Assembly (NCBI GenBank): GCA_030248295.1
Contig: JASANH010000882.1
Location: forward strand, 549,388 to 613,387
DNA length: 64,000 bases
Reading direction: 5' to 3'
Origin: Mesodorylaimus sp. YZB2_4
Taxonomy: Eukaryota > Nematoda > Enoplea > Dorylaimida > Dorylaimidae
In this document: piece by piece, positions 46,313 to 57,337 of the stretch
Position numbering within the stretch: the first letter of the stretch is position 1
How the letters are laid out: the number at the start of each line of letters is the position of its first letter
Position numbers and translations under genes: made by a program
The notes under the pieces: generated by a model
Seen by the model: the letters and a program-made list of their open reading frames with translations, nothing else
Database searches by the model: none
What the model was told of the DNA's origin: nothing

Positions 46313-46991
46313 CTACAAAATAAGTTTTAAAGCAACAACATTGGTTTCGTGCTCAAGATAATCAACAACAGGAGAATTTTTTGGATTTCGAGATAGCACA
46401 TCACAGGTGCAATCAGAGCCAAAGTTTGCATGCTCCTGGCGGCTGGAAGCATCTCTGTATAGATCAATGAAGCCTTCTATGAACTGCGTGAATTGCTGCG
46501 AGGTGTCTTTGTCCAACATATCAGTAATTTATTTCTTCGCCAGGCTTTTGAAGAGCTCTTGTGGGGCATCTGAAGCAAATGCTGACATCACTGCATCAGT
46601 CATTTCCCTGCCACATTCACTATCTTTCTTTAAGACCTGGGCGCTAAATTTGCAGACCCCTTATACTGCATAAAGTTGACTGATTTGGCTGGTATTACAA
46701 GAGCTGTCGCTATGAATCGAACCCATGCTTGACTTGTTCACAGGCTTGGCTTCTGGACAGTGTTGATGAATCTTCAGCTCGGCTGCTGCTTCTATCAGAT
46801 AATGAATCATAACTGGAATCGCCTGCACCAGCTCCTCTTCGTGGTGCTTGCTGCTGAGCTTGATGCAGTTCACACGTTCCCTGTCTAGCTCCTCCCCAAT
46901 ACTGTGTCGTTTGTGGGCGTTCCACTGGTACCAGCCCCATCGGTAGGAACAAATTCTTGTTCTTCAGCAGCCATATCATCAGGGGCATCAT
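46313..46991 (-). pseudogene. Possible decayed coding region, unidentified
   Basis: Minus-strand frames 46991-46710, 46873-46661 and 46673-46313 overlap in different frames. The last reads through one stop near 46520 into MLDKDTSQQFTQFIEGF, with a preceding SAFASDAPQELFKSLAKK stretch that looks protein-like. I could not match it to a family. It may be a broken transposon-encoded or host gene. Confidence 0.25.
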
Positions 46992-47094
46992 TAGCCCATA
47001 CTAGTAGGCCCTTGAACAATTACTGGTGCTTGCTGCCCATGGCTAAAAGTAGAAGGCATATATTTTGTCCAATACTTTGTAGCACATATGTATA

Positions 47095-47215
47095 GTCTAC
47101 TGTGCCGTTGGTAAAAATACTTGATTCGAATGCGTATGCGCATTGCGTAATGCGCAAATTGCGTACTCCAAAAAGTAAGCGTACAAGTTTGCGTATTTTT
47201 CCTGTAGTCCATGCA
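47095..47215. repeat. GCGTA-rich repeat cluster, left
   Basis: TTGGTAAAAATACTTGATT followed by repeated ATGCGTATGCG, TTGCGTAATGCGC and TTGCGTACTCC units. Matches the pattern at 17773 and, inverted, 48285-48455. May be one end of an element of about 1.35 kb. Confidence 0.5.
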
Positions 47216-47434
47216 TACAAAATGTCTACCCTCATACTGTAACCAATATTGCTGTCGCGAGCTTCCCGAATTTCGTTCACGCCCGTTTGGCTAATTTTGT
47301 TGGGTTAGGCTATACGTGCAGTGACACGCTATCCTGGTCAGCCTGTGTAGCAGTGTGCAGTGAGAGCATGGGGACGGGCAAGGGGGCTGCACTTTACATT
47401 CGACCGAGTTTTTAGTGAGCTGCTAATTTTCCTG

Positions 47435-47570
47435 CTAATTCGTTGCTATGATAGCTCAGTGGTGCGACATCGGGCTTCGCAAGCAGAAGCTTGCGGGATC
47501 GGATCCTGGTAGGCGTGGTACAGTTGCAGCAGTGTCACTAAAGCGGAGCCCTACGGGTGGCTGCTAATTT
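47435..47570 (+). mobile_element. tRNA-like SINE, tandem unit 1
   Basis: GATAGCTCAGTGGTGCGACA (A-box-like) followed by GCTTGCGGGATCGGATCC (B-box-like) and a tail AGTGTCACTAAAGCGGAGCC. Not a functional tRNA: the acceptor stem does not pair. A second unit follows directly. Confidence 0.6.
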
Positions 47571-47705
47571 TCCTCCTTTCGTGGCCCTGATAGCTCACGT
47601 CAGTGGTACGACATCGGCATCGCAAACGAAAGCTTGCGGGTTCGGATCTTAGTGGGCGTGGTACAGTTGCACAGCAGTGTCACTAAAGCGGAGCCCTCCG
47701 GGCAG
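47571..47705 (+). mobile_element. tRNA-like SINE, tandem unit 2
   Basis: Repeats unit 1: GCTAATTTTCCT lead, GATAGCTCACGTCAGTGGT, GCTTGCGGGTTCGGATC (B box closer to consensus), TGTCACTAAAGCGGAGCC. Head-to-tail tandem copies are unusual for SINEs. Confidence 0.6.
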
Positions 47706-48284
47706 CTGTATTATGATTCCGGCATCAAAGCGATCCCTTACAGCTACGACAGGGCAAGCTGGTTAAATATTCCTGTAAAGCTTCGTGAGTTTCACCCCCG
47801 CCCCCCCCTCACGTGTAAGTCTTTTGTTTATTTTCGATAATTAGGGACTAAAAATATTAGAAAACCGTGGACATGGGTGGAAATTTGACGCAATCACATA
47901 CTGGAGAATTACGGGTACATCGCAGCACATATCCGACTCCTGATGTACTCTCATTTTACGTTTAGTCAGAAAATTCTGATGACCCCAGGTTTACTATATC
48001 AAAATCAGGATACTGTGCGTACAAAGCTTTTAAATCCTGTGATGATGACACTACGACAAAGTCAGACAAATATTGATCGGTAAGAAAGGTTGTTTAGCTA
48101 ATGTTCTTTTAGATTTTTTGCCGAATTTAGAGGCAACAGCTGCCGAGCTGAAACGCTAGTCAAATATTGGCTTTGCTGCGACCAGTAAGGAAAATATCAA
48201 TAAATTACAAGTACGAATTCTTGCAATTGCTAATTTGGTTTGTGGAAAGAAATTCCAAAATTTTTAACTTGGCTCAAGCTGCTT

Positions 48285-48455
48285 CTATCGACGTACGTAT
48301 TGTATGTATTGAGTACAAGCAAGTTTGCGTATGCGTATATGCGCACACCGGATGCAATGCCTACAATACATATGAGTACGAGTACGCATCCAAATGTCGA
48401 TGCGTAATACGCAAACTTTGCGTATGCGTATTTTGTACGCAACCAACTGTGAACA
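48285..48455. repeat. GCGTA-rich repeat cluster, right
   Basis: Dense TGCGTATGCGTA, ATACGCAAAC and TACGCATCC units on both strands. Inverted relative of 47095-47215. Confidence 0.5.
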
Positions 48456-48864
48456 GTCCGCAAACTTATTAGTCCCGGTAATAAGCGACGACTTTTGAGT
48501 CATTACTGATGCAGCTTCGGCCTTTGTAACATAAGTGTGAGGGGTATCAAACACCGACATTCTATGGTCCTTGAATCCAGCTATGGATGGGATGTTGCAA
48601 ATGTTACTGCGCCTTGTACCCGCTACTTTCTGCGACCGGTTGGCTGGATCTTCTGCGCACCCACTGCCTAACTGATTGTGATGCAGGGCACACATTGATG
48701 GTCACTAGGTCTTGCTGTTCACAACCAAATACGCCGCCTCTGGGCAATATCAGATCAGCCATATTTTCTGCTCCGAGTGACTGATCTGTTAACCAACAAA
48801 GTCCGACATAATTTGTAATACGCCTCCGCACAAAGTCTTATTACCACGGAACAATTGCCCTCGA

Positions 48865-49085
48865 ACAAAGCTTTACAAATTTACTTTTGATGATTAGTAT
48901 CTCCGATGCCCCAATTTACGGCCAGTTTCGAAACAAAAATTCGATATCTCGGGAAGGAAATTTTTTAGAGGCGATCGAACCCCCGTCTGCACACCAGCAA
49001 TGTGACCCCTGTCGGCTCATGATAGGGTCAACTAGACAAGTCACATTTTTAGACTTGGCCACTTTTCAGCCGATTGGGTCGCAAA
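48865..49085 (+). repeat. Dispersed repeat family R4, copy 2
   Basis: Partner of 33615-33835, same orientation. Confidence 0.65.
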
Positions 49086-49783
49086 TTTAAATCTTGCGAA
49101 GTTTCTGTGATTTTTCGGATTCATGGACAGGGTTGACAAGAATTATTGTCGCTGGAACATGAGATAGCTCTGTTCTCTCACCTGCAGTATCCTGCTTAGA
49201 TCAGTTCTTGCTGGTATCTCTTTCACTTATTGCCCTTTCGCACAAGCCATGTTTGCATTAAATGTTAACCGCATGCTGCCATAAAATGTTCCACCCTCGT
49301 TTCCTTGCGTTCCAGCTCATAAATCACTGCCTCGACGAGGCCCCTTCCCACAGTTCCTCAACTTTAAACTGCCCCCCTCCCCATCAGCAGCGTTTTCTGG
49401 CCGTTTCTAGCACTCTCCCAACTTGAAAAACTTTTAGAACTTCTGACTAACCTGCTTTGACTGGATGATCCACGAATCGTGGAACGAGCTATTTTGAAAA
49501 GCAGACGGCAGCTGGCGTTGAAGAAACGGCCAAAGCACGAGACTAATGCAAGCGTGCCAGGGTCTTGAGTCTTCTCTTCATACTTCTTCTCATCCCTTCG
49601 AAACGAAGGGAGGAACGGAGATTCGTAGTTCGTTTAGTTTACCCGACATTCTTCGGCCGGTCTCTCAAGCCAACAAGCGAGGATCAGTTTTTCTTAACGA
49701 TTTATTGAGCAAAGCTTTCGATTTGATCCTGTCAAAGTTTTAAATTATTCCCGATTCCAGCAAAATTTTGTCACAAATTTTAA
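49086..49783. other. Upstream flank of the following gene
   Basis: No gene or repeat recognised. The last 50 bp contain CCCGATTCCAG at 49749-49759, a possible splice acceptor 25 bp before the ATG. Confidence 0.35.
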
Positions 49784-50581
49784 ATGGCGGAAGAATTTGC
49801 TGGGGATTTTGCCGCCAAGGAAGTGCCGATATCGGAATTGTATGAAAATTCAATAAAAAACGCCTACGCTGCAGTTCGCGATACAGCAGCCAAAAGTAGT
49901 TTAGTTTTTTCAAAAACTGAACCACGAACAAAAGATTCTATTGGTTTCGATTTCGATACCGAGCTACGTCGTACTCGTCGATTGACACTTTTGGATCGTC
50001 CACGTGTTCAATATAAAACTTTAAAAAAAGATGACAAACGTATGGCTGGTGAACCCGAAAATCTTTCTTCCTCAGAAGACGAAGAAGATGAAGCGATTCG
50101 TGAACAAAGCGCATATATAGCTCGTCGTCCATACACGGCCTACGATCGTGAGACGACAGTTTATGGAAATCGTCGTTATTACAGTCGATTCGATGATGAA
50201 GATCCCGATTATTTCGATTACGATCTAAGACACTCGATCGATTTGTATAAGAAACCTACCCCGACCCCGTCCCCGCTAGGTGGTAGTACATCATATTTCA
50301 ACAGTCGTGTAGTCTGCAGCAATCCGGCATTGTGGGATTCGAGGGAGTTCAAGGAATTGTGCAGCTACAAACCGGATCGCTTGCTAAGTTCGCAATTGTA
50401 TAGCGAACGTACCAAGAAGTTGTTGGAAGACGAAAGTGCCGAAGGAGCGGCCGAAGGTGAGACTGTGGCCGCTGCTGCCGCTAATGCGGACATTGAAATA
50501 AATAAGGGACTGATGGCGGCTGCTTTGAGAACGCCGACCTATTGGACGCGGAGATTCGAGAGTTTAACCAACAGAAAATAA
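49784..50581 (+). CDS. Unrecognised single-exon protein, charged, arginine/tyrosine-rich
   Basis: 265 aa, a clean frame with a strong start context and animal-like codon use. No signal peptide or membrane segment, so probably cytoplasmic or nuclear. The first third is mixed; at about residues 92-105 there is an acidic run (SSSEDEEDEAI). Next comes a tyrosine/arginine/aspartate-rich part (RRPYTAYDRETTVYGNRRYY, DPDYFDYD), then a Pro/Thr/Ser patch (PTPTPSPLGG). An alanine-rich acidic stretch (EGAAEGETVAAAAANAD) and a C-terminal TPTYWTRRFESLTNRK follow. The repeated RRPY/TPTYWTRR-type pieces look like short linear motifs of a structural or scaffold protein. I do not recognise the family. The stop codon overlaps AATAAA (50577-50583), a possible poly(A) signal. 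The gene stands alone 0.7 kb upstream of the BMP gene on the same strand. Confidence 0.75.
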   Translation: MAEEFAGDFAAKEVPISELYENSIKNAYAAVRDTAAKSSLVFSKTEPRTKDSIGFDFDTELRRTRRLTLLDRPRVQYKTLKKDDKRMAGEPENLSSSEDEEDEAIREQSAYIARRPYTAYDRETTVYGNRRYYSRFDDEDPDYFDYDLRHSIDLYKKPTPTPSPLGGSTSYFNSRVVCSNPALWDSREFKELCSYKPDRLLSSQLYSERTKKLLEDESAEGAAEGETVAAAAANADIEINKGLMAAALRTPTYWTRRFESLTNRK

Positions 50582-51305
50582 ATTTTTTTAATGACGGATT
50601 TCAGGTTAAAAGAGACGTCGGAAAGCTGAGAATTTTAGGGTGTAAAGTCCGCAGTGTAAAATTTGAAAAGACAGGGGATTCAATCATTGAAGAATGGCGG
50701 GAAATTTAAAATTTAAAATATAGCATAAAAATTGATGTCTGTGAAAGTCTTATATTTTTGTTAGTTAAGTTATATTATTTATGCAGGTGCTGATAGCTTT
50801 TGTAGTATTCTATTCCTGTTATAGGCGAGATGCTGCTAGCATAAAAAAAGTTGTACATTTGTTTAAAAAATCATTGACAGATTTTATTCCGAAATTTAGC
50901 GATGGAAAATCTAACAAGAATGGCGCACTGGTCCCTTCGCATAATCTATCGATTCGTCGAGGTCTTTTATTATGCGGTACAGTATGTAACCCATCTAGCG
51001 TCATTGAGTCTAATCTGCAGTTGCGGCCAATAAAAACGAGGGCGAGCACACAAACACGGATTTTCTAATTGCCGAAAGTAAATGTCAAGTTAAATTTGAA
51101 GTTTTTTTGATGCCATCAAAAGCTGACTCCATCACGATTACAGCACAGCGAGAAGCTCGAACTTTGAATTTCCGCGCTTTTGCATGAGCATAAAAGTTGT
51201 CTGCTAGAACCGCTTGCAAGGCTATTTTCTTCTGGATGCCGAATTACGAGAGGAACCCAATAATTCATGCTTTTAAAATTGAACAAGTTTTCAGAATTTC
51301 CTAAA
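50582..51305. other. Spacer between the unknown gene and the BMP gene
   Basis: No repeat recognised. An open frame at 50781-51068 has no recognisable product. TTTTCAG at 51288-51294, 11 bases before the chosen BMP start, could be a splice or trans-splice acceptor. Confidence 0.4.
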
Positions 51306-54300
51306 ATGCCGTTTTACGTTTCTTATTTGTTAGTTGTAATTTGTCTTCTGATCCAAAACAATTATCCTGCAGCTTCGTCGAGTGGTTTTACAAACGGAGA
51401 CTTGAAAGTTGGCGGAAAGCCGCCAGTTTTTTACGCCGACAATGGAGATCACCAGACGGTGGCATTTCCGTTGAACAGGTAAGCTAATCGGTACAAGGCC
51501 GACGAAATTTGAAAGGAAAGCGATGATGCCGCCAGCTTCGACCGAGCCACAGAACCGGCCAAACCGAACCAGGACCAGCACCAGCATTTTAAAACGACCC
51601 GAACCAGACCGAACCAGGACCAAAGCAGGACCAGCTCGCGTGCCTTGTATCATTTCGCACTGACTGAAAGTGCAAAAATAGAAAAATAGTTAATCAAAAT
51701 AGCTTCTGGTGAAAGGACATTCATAAACTAGGAATTATCCTGGGTCTTTCTTGATCTTCGCTGCAATAAAACAGCCAGTTGAGCTTTCTACAATTTGTCT
51801 GGTCTTGCCTGACAAGCGGCGAGAAAACTGTCGCTTATTTCAAATCTGGTTCGCTCCGGTTCGGCTTCGGTTTGACTACAAAAGCCGGTTCGGTCGAACC
51901 TGGATGCTGGGGATCTTGGTTCTGTCCTGATTTCTAAAGTCACAGTGAGACAAAGAGGCGGAGTTGGCCGTCCCTAAAGTTTGCGACCAGTTTTGTTCGA
52001 ATAGATAGACAGCAAAACTTTTCTCGTGCCTAAACTGAAAAGCTGTCTACACTTTTTAGAAATCGTGAACGAAGAGAATTCCGATCTGAAATTCTACAGT
52101 TTCTTGGCTTATCACACGAACCGCATCCAAAGAAACCGATTTCCGTGAAAACTAGTGACAATCCGAACTCAACGGCGGACGATGTGGCCGTGCCGATGTA
52201 CATGTTGGAAATGTATAAGAGCTTGCAGAACAATATCGACGGTGACGATGATGATGGCGATGGAGGAATTGACAATAATCAGCTGACTTTTAGGTGAGTG
52301 CTTGCTGCGGGGGCCGAGGTAGAGGCGGGTTCAATCTGAGCCAGGCCGTAGGAAAATGGCTACATATCAATGGTAAAAAAAAGTTTTGGAAGTGTTCTTT
52401 TTACTCGCAAACATTGGGAAGGAGAAAATAGCTTGGTGTAAAGCAGGCAGATTCTCCAATGTACTGGCAATGCACATGGGGCCCATCCACAAAGATCGAC
52501 CAGACAAAATCTCGATTTTTTGAACCACCCCCCTGACCGCATGCCGATTCTCTCGACCCCCATTAAAAAAATGGTCGACCACTCAGCCATACCCCCCGCC
52601 CCCCTTCGAACGCAGTGTTGTGAAATGCATCATATGCTTTATTGAGCTAGACGAAGTTCCTTCTCCTTCGAAACCTTTTCTCGAGACAAATCTTTTTTGA
52701 TTCATGGCACGGATTTTTATTTTGTGAAAGCCTCCATGTACTTTCCTTACAACTTTTCCCTATATTTTTTAAAAAATTGTTGTGGGCTGGACCCCGCGCC
52801 GCCCCAGCTCCCAACGGGACTTCCAACCCGATTTGCCTATAGCCGGCCAGCATTCACGATAATAAGCGGGGCCGTGAGGTGAGCAGCTCTCACGACAGCT
52901 TCCCTGTGTGTCTCCCCTAGGAGCACTTCCACACGAGGACATCCTGTGCCAGCACATTCGTCCAGGATGATACTGGGTGAGGAGGGAGAACCTTCCTGAC
53001 TGGTGTTCGGGTACAAGTTTTCACAATTCTTCACTCGTTCGGCGTCCGCCACTTAACTCAGTACCTGGGGAGTCGACCAGAGCCAGGCGTGCAATCCAGC
53101 ATCGGACTTACTAAGTCGCTGTCTTCAGTCGGAATACAATTTCGGCCTCCCAGTCAGGGTTGCTGGCCCAAGCCATGCGGGACCAACGCCTTGACCAACT
53201 GCCCCACCGCCTCCCAACCCTTTTCCCTTTCGGATGCCACTCCAGTTAGAAATATGTAAAAGAAGACAAAAAGGTTTGAAGGCTTGAGCGCGCACTATTG
53301 GTGAAGATAAAAGATGTTTTTGTTCTCAAAAATTTAAAAATCTTGCTGCATGTTTTGTTTTACTAAATTTAGTTTCCTGCGAAGCGATCGTGATCAAATC
53401 ATCAACCATCCATCGCCTTCGGAAGAGCTATTCGATCCAGAATCGGCCGATACAATCATGAGTTTCATTAATCAGGAAAGTTTATCTGATCAAAGGGTGC
53501 ATCGTTTGAATGCTTTTGCTCTTCGAGAATCTTATCCACATTTTCAACATTTACATTTCGATTTATCTGAAGTTCAATCCGAATTTCAACTAATTGGAGC
53601 TGAATTGCGGATTTTTTATAACGGGACTGCGGCAACAAATGGCCGCATAAATGTTTATGGCTTGAAACCCAAGTCCTACGAAAAGGAATCGGAAGGGTAA
53701 GTTTTTCCCTGATGCAAGAAAAAGTAGCCTACAAAAAGTGATTGCTGCGGTTTGTCCGTGGTATAACCATGCTTTTTTGTTTTAGTGTTGATAATAGTCC
53801 GTTAGTGCTCTTGACTACCGCTTACGTAGAATCTTCAACTGGTCCGCGATGGTTTCTTTTAAATATCACCAAGGCATTTACGATGTGGCAGAATAGTTTG
53901 GACAGCATTATTCATAAGGATCTGATCGTATTGGTGGAGGCTGTCGACGACGATGGTAAGTCGTGTTCACTTCAATCCTTCGAATTCATCAAAATAGACC
54001 AGCATCGACCAACCCGACTTGATCCAGTACTGGTCCAAGTGTGAATTCTTGCTGCCTGTGTGAACAGATACTCGAATCCCAGAGAATGATGTTTTGGCTT
54101 GGCGGGAATTCAAAATCTGATCTGACCGACCGACAGCTCTGGTAGGTTCCCCGGATCGGCAGGTCGGTCGATGCTAGGAATGCATAAGGTACCTTTAACG
54201 AACGGAGTAGGGTGACTAAAAATGTGGTTGACCTAAGATTTCAATGTGTATTTTTTCACGCCTTTTTTGAATTAAGTTTGTGGTGGTGGTTGGTGGGGGT

Positions 54301-55600
54301 TTGGGGTTTTTTCAGAAACTAGACTCTCTTTTTGCAATAAATTCGATAAGAGGCTGTAAATGGAGCAAAGAGATGGTAAAGCTACAAGGGCCCTCTGCAA
54401 CTTTCGTCGTCGCTATGGCAGGTGTAAAACATTGACTGAAGCACAGGGTTCCCGCCCATGCACTTCCAGATATGCTCGCTGATTTATTTGATTCCATCAA
54501 AATTTGTGGGACGTTGACATATCTTGGTTTTTTCAGGTTATCGCCTCGCTCCAGAAAATTTCGGTTTTTCGAATGCATTCGCGGTTGGATTTTTCAATGG
54601 CGGAAACGAGCACGCTCATGAACGAAGCAGTCGCCGGAAGCGCGCTGCTGGATTCCGCGGTGTGAGTCGACGTGAGGACTACGAATGGCCATCGGCTTGG
54701 GCCAGTAAGTAACTGACTCCATTTGGTTGAGGGAGCTAATTTGCATTCATGCTAACTTTCCCGCCATTTTTCAAATTTTTTTGCAATAAAGCTTTCCGTC
54801 ACAAAGAAAACATGCGGTAAAACTGCTGACAATGAGTGATTCACTGTTTTATTTTTATTTCTTACTGGTGGGTGGGTGCGGGAAACATGAATCCTGAATC
54901 CGAATCTCAGTTCTGGAAATAGGAAGTTAGGATCTGGGTATTCAGTACCCTATCGCCCATGTTGTAGGGCGCGTGAGGGATTGGGTCTTGGCGCGGCTGC
55001 TCCCACAAGGAGCCGCCGATCATTTAGTTCGCCCAGACTTGTTCAAAACGAGTCGATGTCAGAGGGATGGAGGTCCAATACACTTATATGTGCTAAGGGA
55101 ATAATGCCATAGATCGATTTTTAGGAAGAAAAAAGAGAGATCGTTTAGTTCAGTTTAGCAGCTGGTTGTGGACTGGAATGGCCAGTCCAGGTTTTTGTAT
55201 CCTAGATTAAGAAGAGCTGCAGTAGCAGATGAAGGAAAATATGATCTTCTGATCGGTTTCAGGCTTTGATGCCAAATGGTCGCGTTCGATTTGCCAAAAG
55301 CGAACGCTGTACGTCAGTTTTCGTGATCTGGGGTGGCAAGATTGGATTATAGCCCCCGATGGATACGCTGCCTATTATTGCTACGGAGAATGTTCATTCC
55401 CATTGAACGCCCACATGAACGCTTCGAACCACGCCATTGTTCAAACTTTGGCTCACTTGATGAATCCCGAAAGTGTGCCTAAACCATGCTGCGCTCCGAA
55501 TAAGTTACAACCCATATCAGTGCTGTATTTCGACGATAGCAATAACGTGGTCCTGAAGAAGTACAATAATATGGTGGTGAAAAGTTGTGGCTGCCATTGA
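51306..55600 (+). CDS. BMP ligand of the BMP5-8/Gbb (60A) group, 6 exons
   Basis: Exons: 51306-51478, 52060-52293, 53373-53696, 53786-53955, 54537-54704, 55263-55600; all junctions keep phase, giving 468 aa. Secreted TGF-beta-superfamily signal acting on type I/II serine-threonine kinase receptors. The signal peptide is in the first about 24 residues ([10 protein letters not shown]). The propeptide begins with the group-typical [21 protein letters not shown] and PMYMLEMY, then [11 protein letters not shown] and FHFDLS-type segments. The furin site RRKR is at 333-336, giving a mature chain of 132 residues with all seven cysteines (367, 396, 400, 432, 433, 465, 467), the [17 protein letters not shown] motif, a sequon at N409, and the end CGCH. 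An in-frame ATG at 51267 would add 13 residues; I prefer 51306 because TTTTCAG lies between the two. Introns hold a SINE (intron 2) and small inverted-repeat elements (introns 1 and 4). Confidence 0.96.
51530..51940. repeat. Inverted-repeat element in BMP intron 1 with GAACC motifs
   Basis: Repeated CCGAACCAGGACCAG-type units at 51560-51635 face GGTTCGG/GGTTCGAACC-type units at 51848-51935 in inverted orientation. This suggests a small non-autonomous element with subterminal repeats. Exact ends not determined. Confidence 0.5.
52785..53216 (-). mobile_element. Longer tRNA-derived repeat (SINE-B), copy 1, in BMP intron 2
   Basis: About 430 bp matches 56848-57330 (GGACCCCGCGCCGCCCCAG; ACGGGACTTCCAACCCG; CATCCTGTGCCAGCAC; GTTGCTGGCCCAAGC(C/A)ATGCG). 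Its tRNA-like head, on the minus strand near 53210, reads GTGG(G/C)(G)CAGTTG(G/A)TCAAGGCGTTGG, an A-box-like sequence. It lies antisense to the BMP gene. Confidence 0.75.
54001..54177. repeat. Small inverted-repeat element in BMP intron 4
   Basis: AGCATCGACCAACCCGA at 54001-54017 faces GCAGGTCGGTCGATGCT at about 54158-54174 (reverse complement with two mismatches), with CGACCGACCGACAGC inside. Looks like a 170-bp MITE. No clear target duplication. Confidence 0.5.
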
Positions 55601-56279
55601 AATTTGAGAATCGCCTCCTTATCGTGCGTCTATGAATTGTGTGCCTTTGGGTAGCAGCGTGTGTGTAGAGTTACTTGGACGCAGCTGTCTCAGCGAATAT
55701 CTCCTATGCAATTTCGATCGTGTCTTATATTAATTTTCATGTTGACAGTGTCTTTGTTTTCAGACGGCGGCCAGCCAATGAAGGATCAGTTAATGTGGAT
55801 TTGTGTAAGAAATGTGAGTAAAGGTGTTATTTTTTATGATGGTGGCACGGCGGGGGCGCTTTAGGCTTGTTTACTTGACGTTTGGCCCAGACGAAATGAG
55901 GCTACTGTATTGGCGCGAACTCTGAACCATATGTGAGGCAAATGGGTCGCTGCGCGCGAAGCGAGGGCATCACGGTATGTGCAAGTGGCATGAAAAGTTG
56001 AGGATCGAAAGGGCAGCAGATTCTGTTTGATCATCGAACTAACATTCGTTTTAAGACTGGCTTTCTGTAAGGTTCGACCCATAAGAAACATACGGTTGCC
56101 AAACTTCAATTTTTTACCCCCCCCCCCCCCCCCTATTTTTATGGTTGAATTCGATGCATGAGTGGTGATAGTGACGCAACGGTGCTTTTTTGACCAAACT
56201 CGATTTTCATGGGATTTTCGGAAAAGGTTTTGCGTCACCATACACACATGGGGTACTCACTACTAAGGACAAAAAATAA

Positions 56280-56490
56280 TGGGGTCGAAAGTTTCTTTAG
56301 GCAAGGTCGCGGTCAACCCTTACGGAAGCCCTGTCTTGATGCCCGCTTCCTCCGCTATCCAGACAATGTTTATTCGATGGTCTTCTCCCACAAGCTTTGC
56401 CACAACAGCACATTTGTCGTCTAACCCTCGGCTGGTCGTTCAGATCTTGGATCATCTTCGATCGAGTTTTTTAAGTTTGAACTAGGCTTA
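56280..56490 (-). pseudogene. Mariner transposase fragment, second copy
   Basis: Minus strand, with frame breaks: IEDDPRSERPAEG, then AKLVGEDHRINIVWIAEEAG, the linker and second helix-turn-helix region of a mariner transposase. Aligns at DNA level with 18955-19040. The catalytic part is absent. Confidence 0.8.
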
Positions 56491-56847
56491 CCACTTTCAC
56501 TGTCAAGATTTAGACGCATCATCGCCGCACTTTCAACCTTTTGATCGTAACTTTATGTGGACCTGCTTTTGGTAAAACCTTGATGACTGACTGATGCGCG
56601 AAATGTGCAATTTGTAATTTCCTCTGACCCATCTCCTCACAGATGACCGTATTTAATAAATGCGTGAATAAAGCAGCTTGATTTTTTGCAAGGCTTATAG
56701 TGGGCTGTGTGGCAGTGCAAAGTACAAATTTTACTGCTGCAGCTCATGCGGAAGGTACAGTACTCAGGATACGAACATTTTGAACTCCCTCCGTACATAT
56801 TGAAGTAGTTTACACAATCTGCTGGCGTTTTTTAAATTTTGTTGGTT

Positions 56848-57330
56848 GGGCCCCGCGCCGCCCCAGTTCCCCACGGGACTTCCAACCCGTTTTTTCCTCT
56901 AGCCGGTTAGCAGTCATGATATGATAAGCGAGCCCGTGAGTTAACCAGCTAACATGGCAGCTTCCCTTTGTGCGTCTCCACTAGGAGCACCTGCACGCGA
57001 GGGCATCCTGTGCCAGCACCAGCGCCTCAGGATAATACCGGGCGAGACCGACTGGTGTTCCAGGACCAGTTTCACCAATTCTTCACTGTTTGGGCGTCCG
57101 CCACTTGGGTCAGTACCTAAGTAGTCGCCCAGAGCCATGTATGCATGGCCAGCGACGGGCGTCCTAAAGTGCCGTCCTCTGCCAGAACAGAACTGCGAGA
57201 ACAGAACTGAGAGTAAGGAATATCGATTACTCTCTACCACTCGCCATGGCCTGTCTGGTAGGGGTTACAAGGGTTGCTGGCCCAAGCAATGCGGGACCAA
57301 CGCCTTGATCAACTGAGCCACCATGGCTCC
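56848..57330 (-). mobile_element. Longer tRNA-derived repeat (SINE-B), copy 2
   Basis: Partner of 52785-53216. The head on the minus strand, GTGGCTCAGTTGATCAAGGCG at about 57322, is the better A-box-like match. Flanked on the right by repeat R1. Confidence 0.75.
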
Positions 57331-57337
57331 CACACAA

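Noticed and set aside
47445-47520. A functional tRNA gene
   Set aside because: A- and B-box-like sequences exist but the acceptor stem does not pair and the anticodon arm is poor; the unit is repeated with a non-tRNA tail, so a tRNA-derived repeat is the better call.
54312-54578. Minus-strand frame in BMP intron 4
   Set aside because: Intronic chance frame with no recognisable product.
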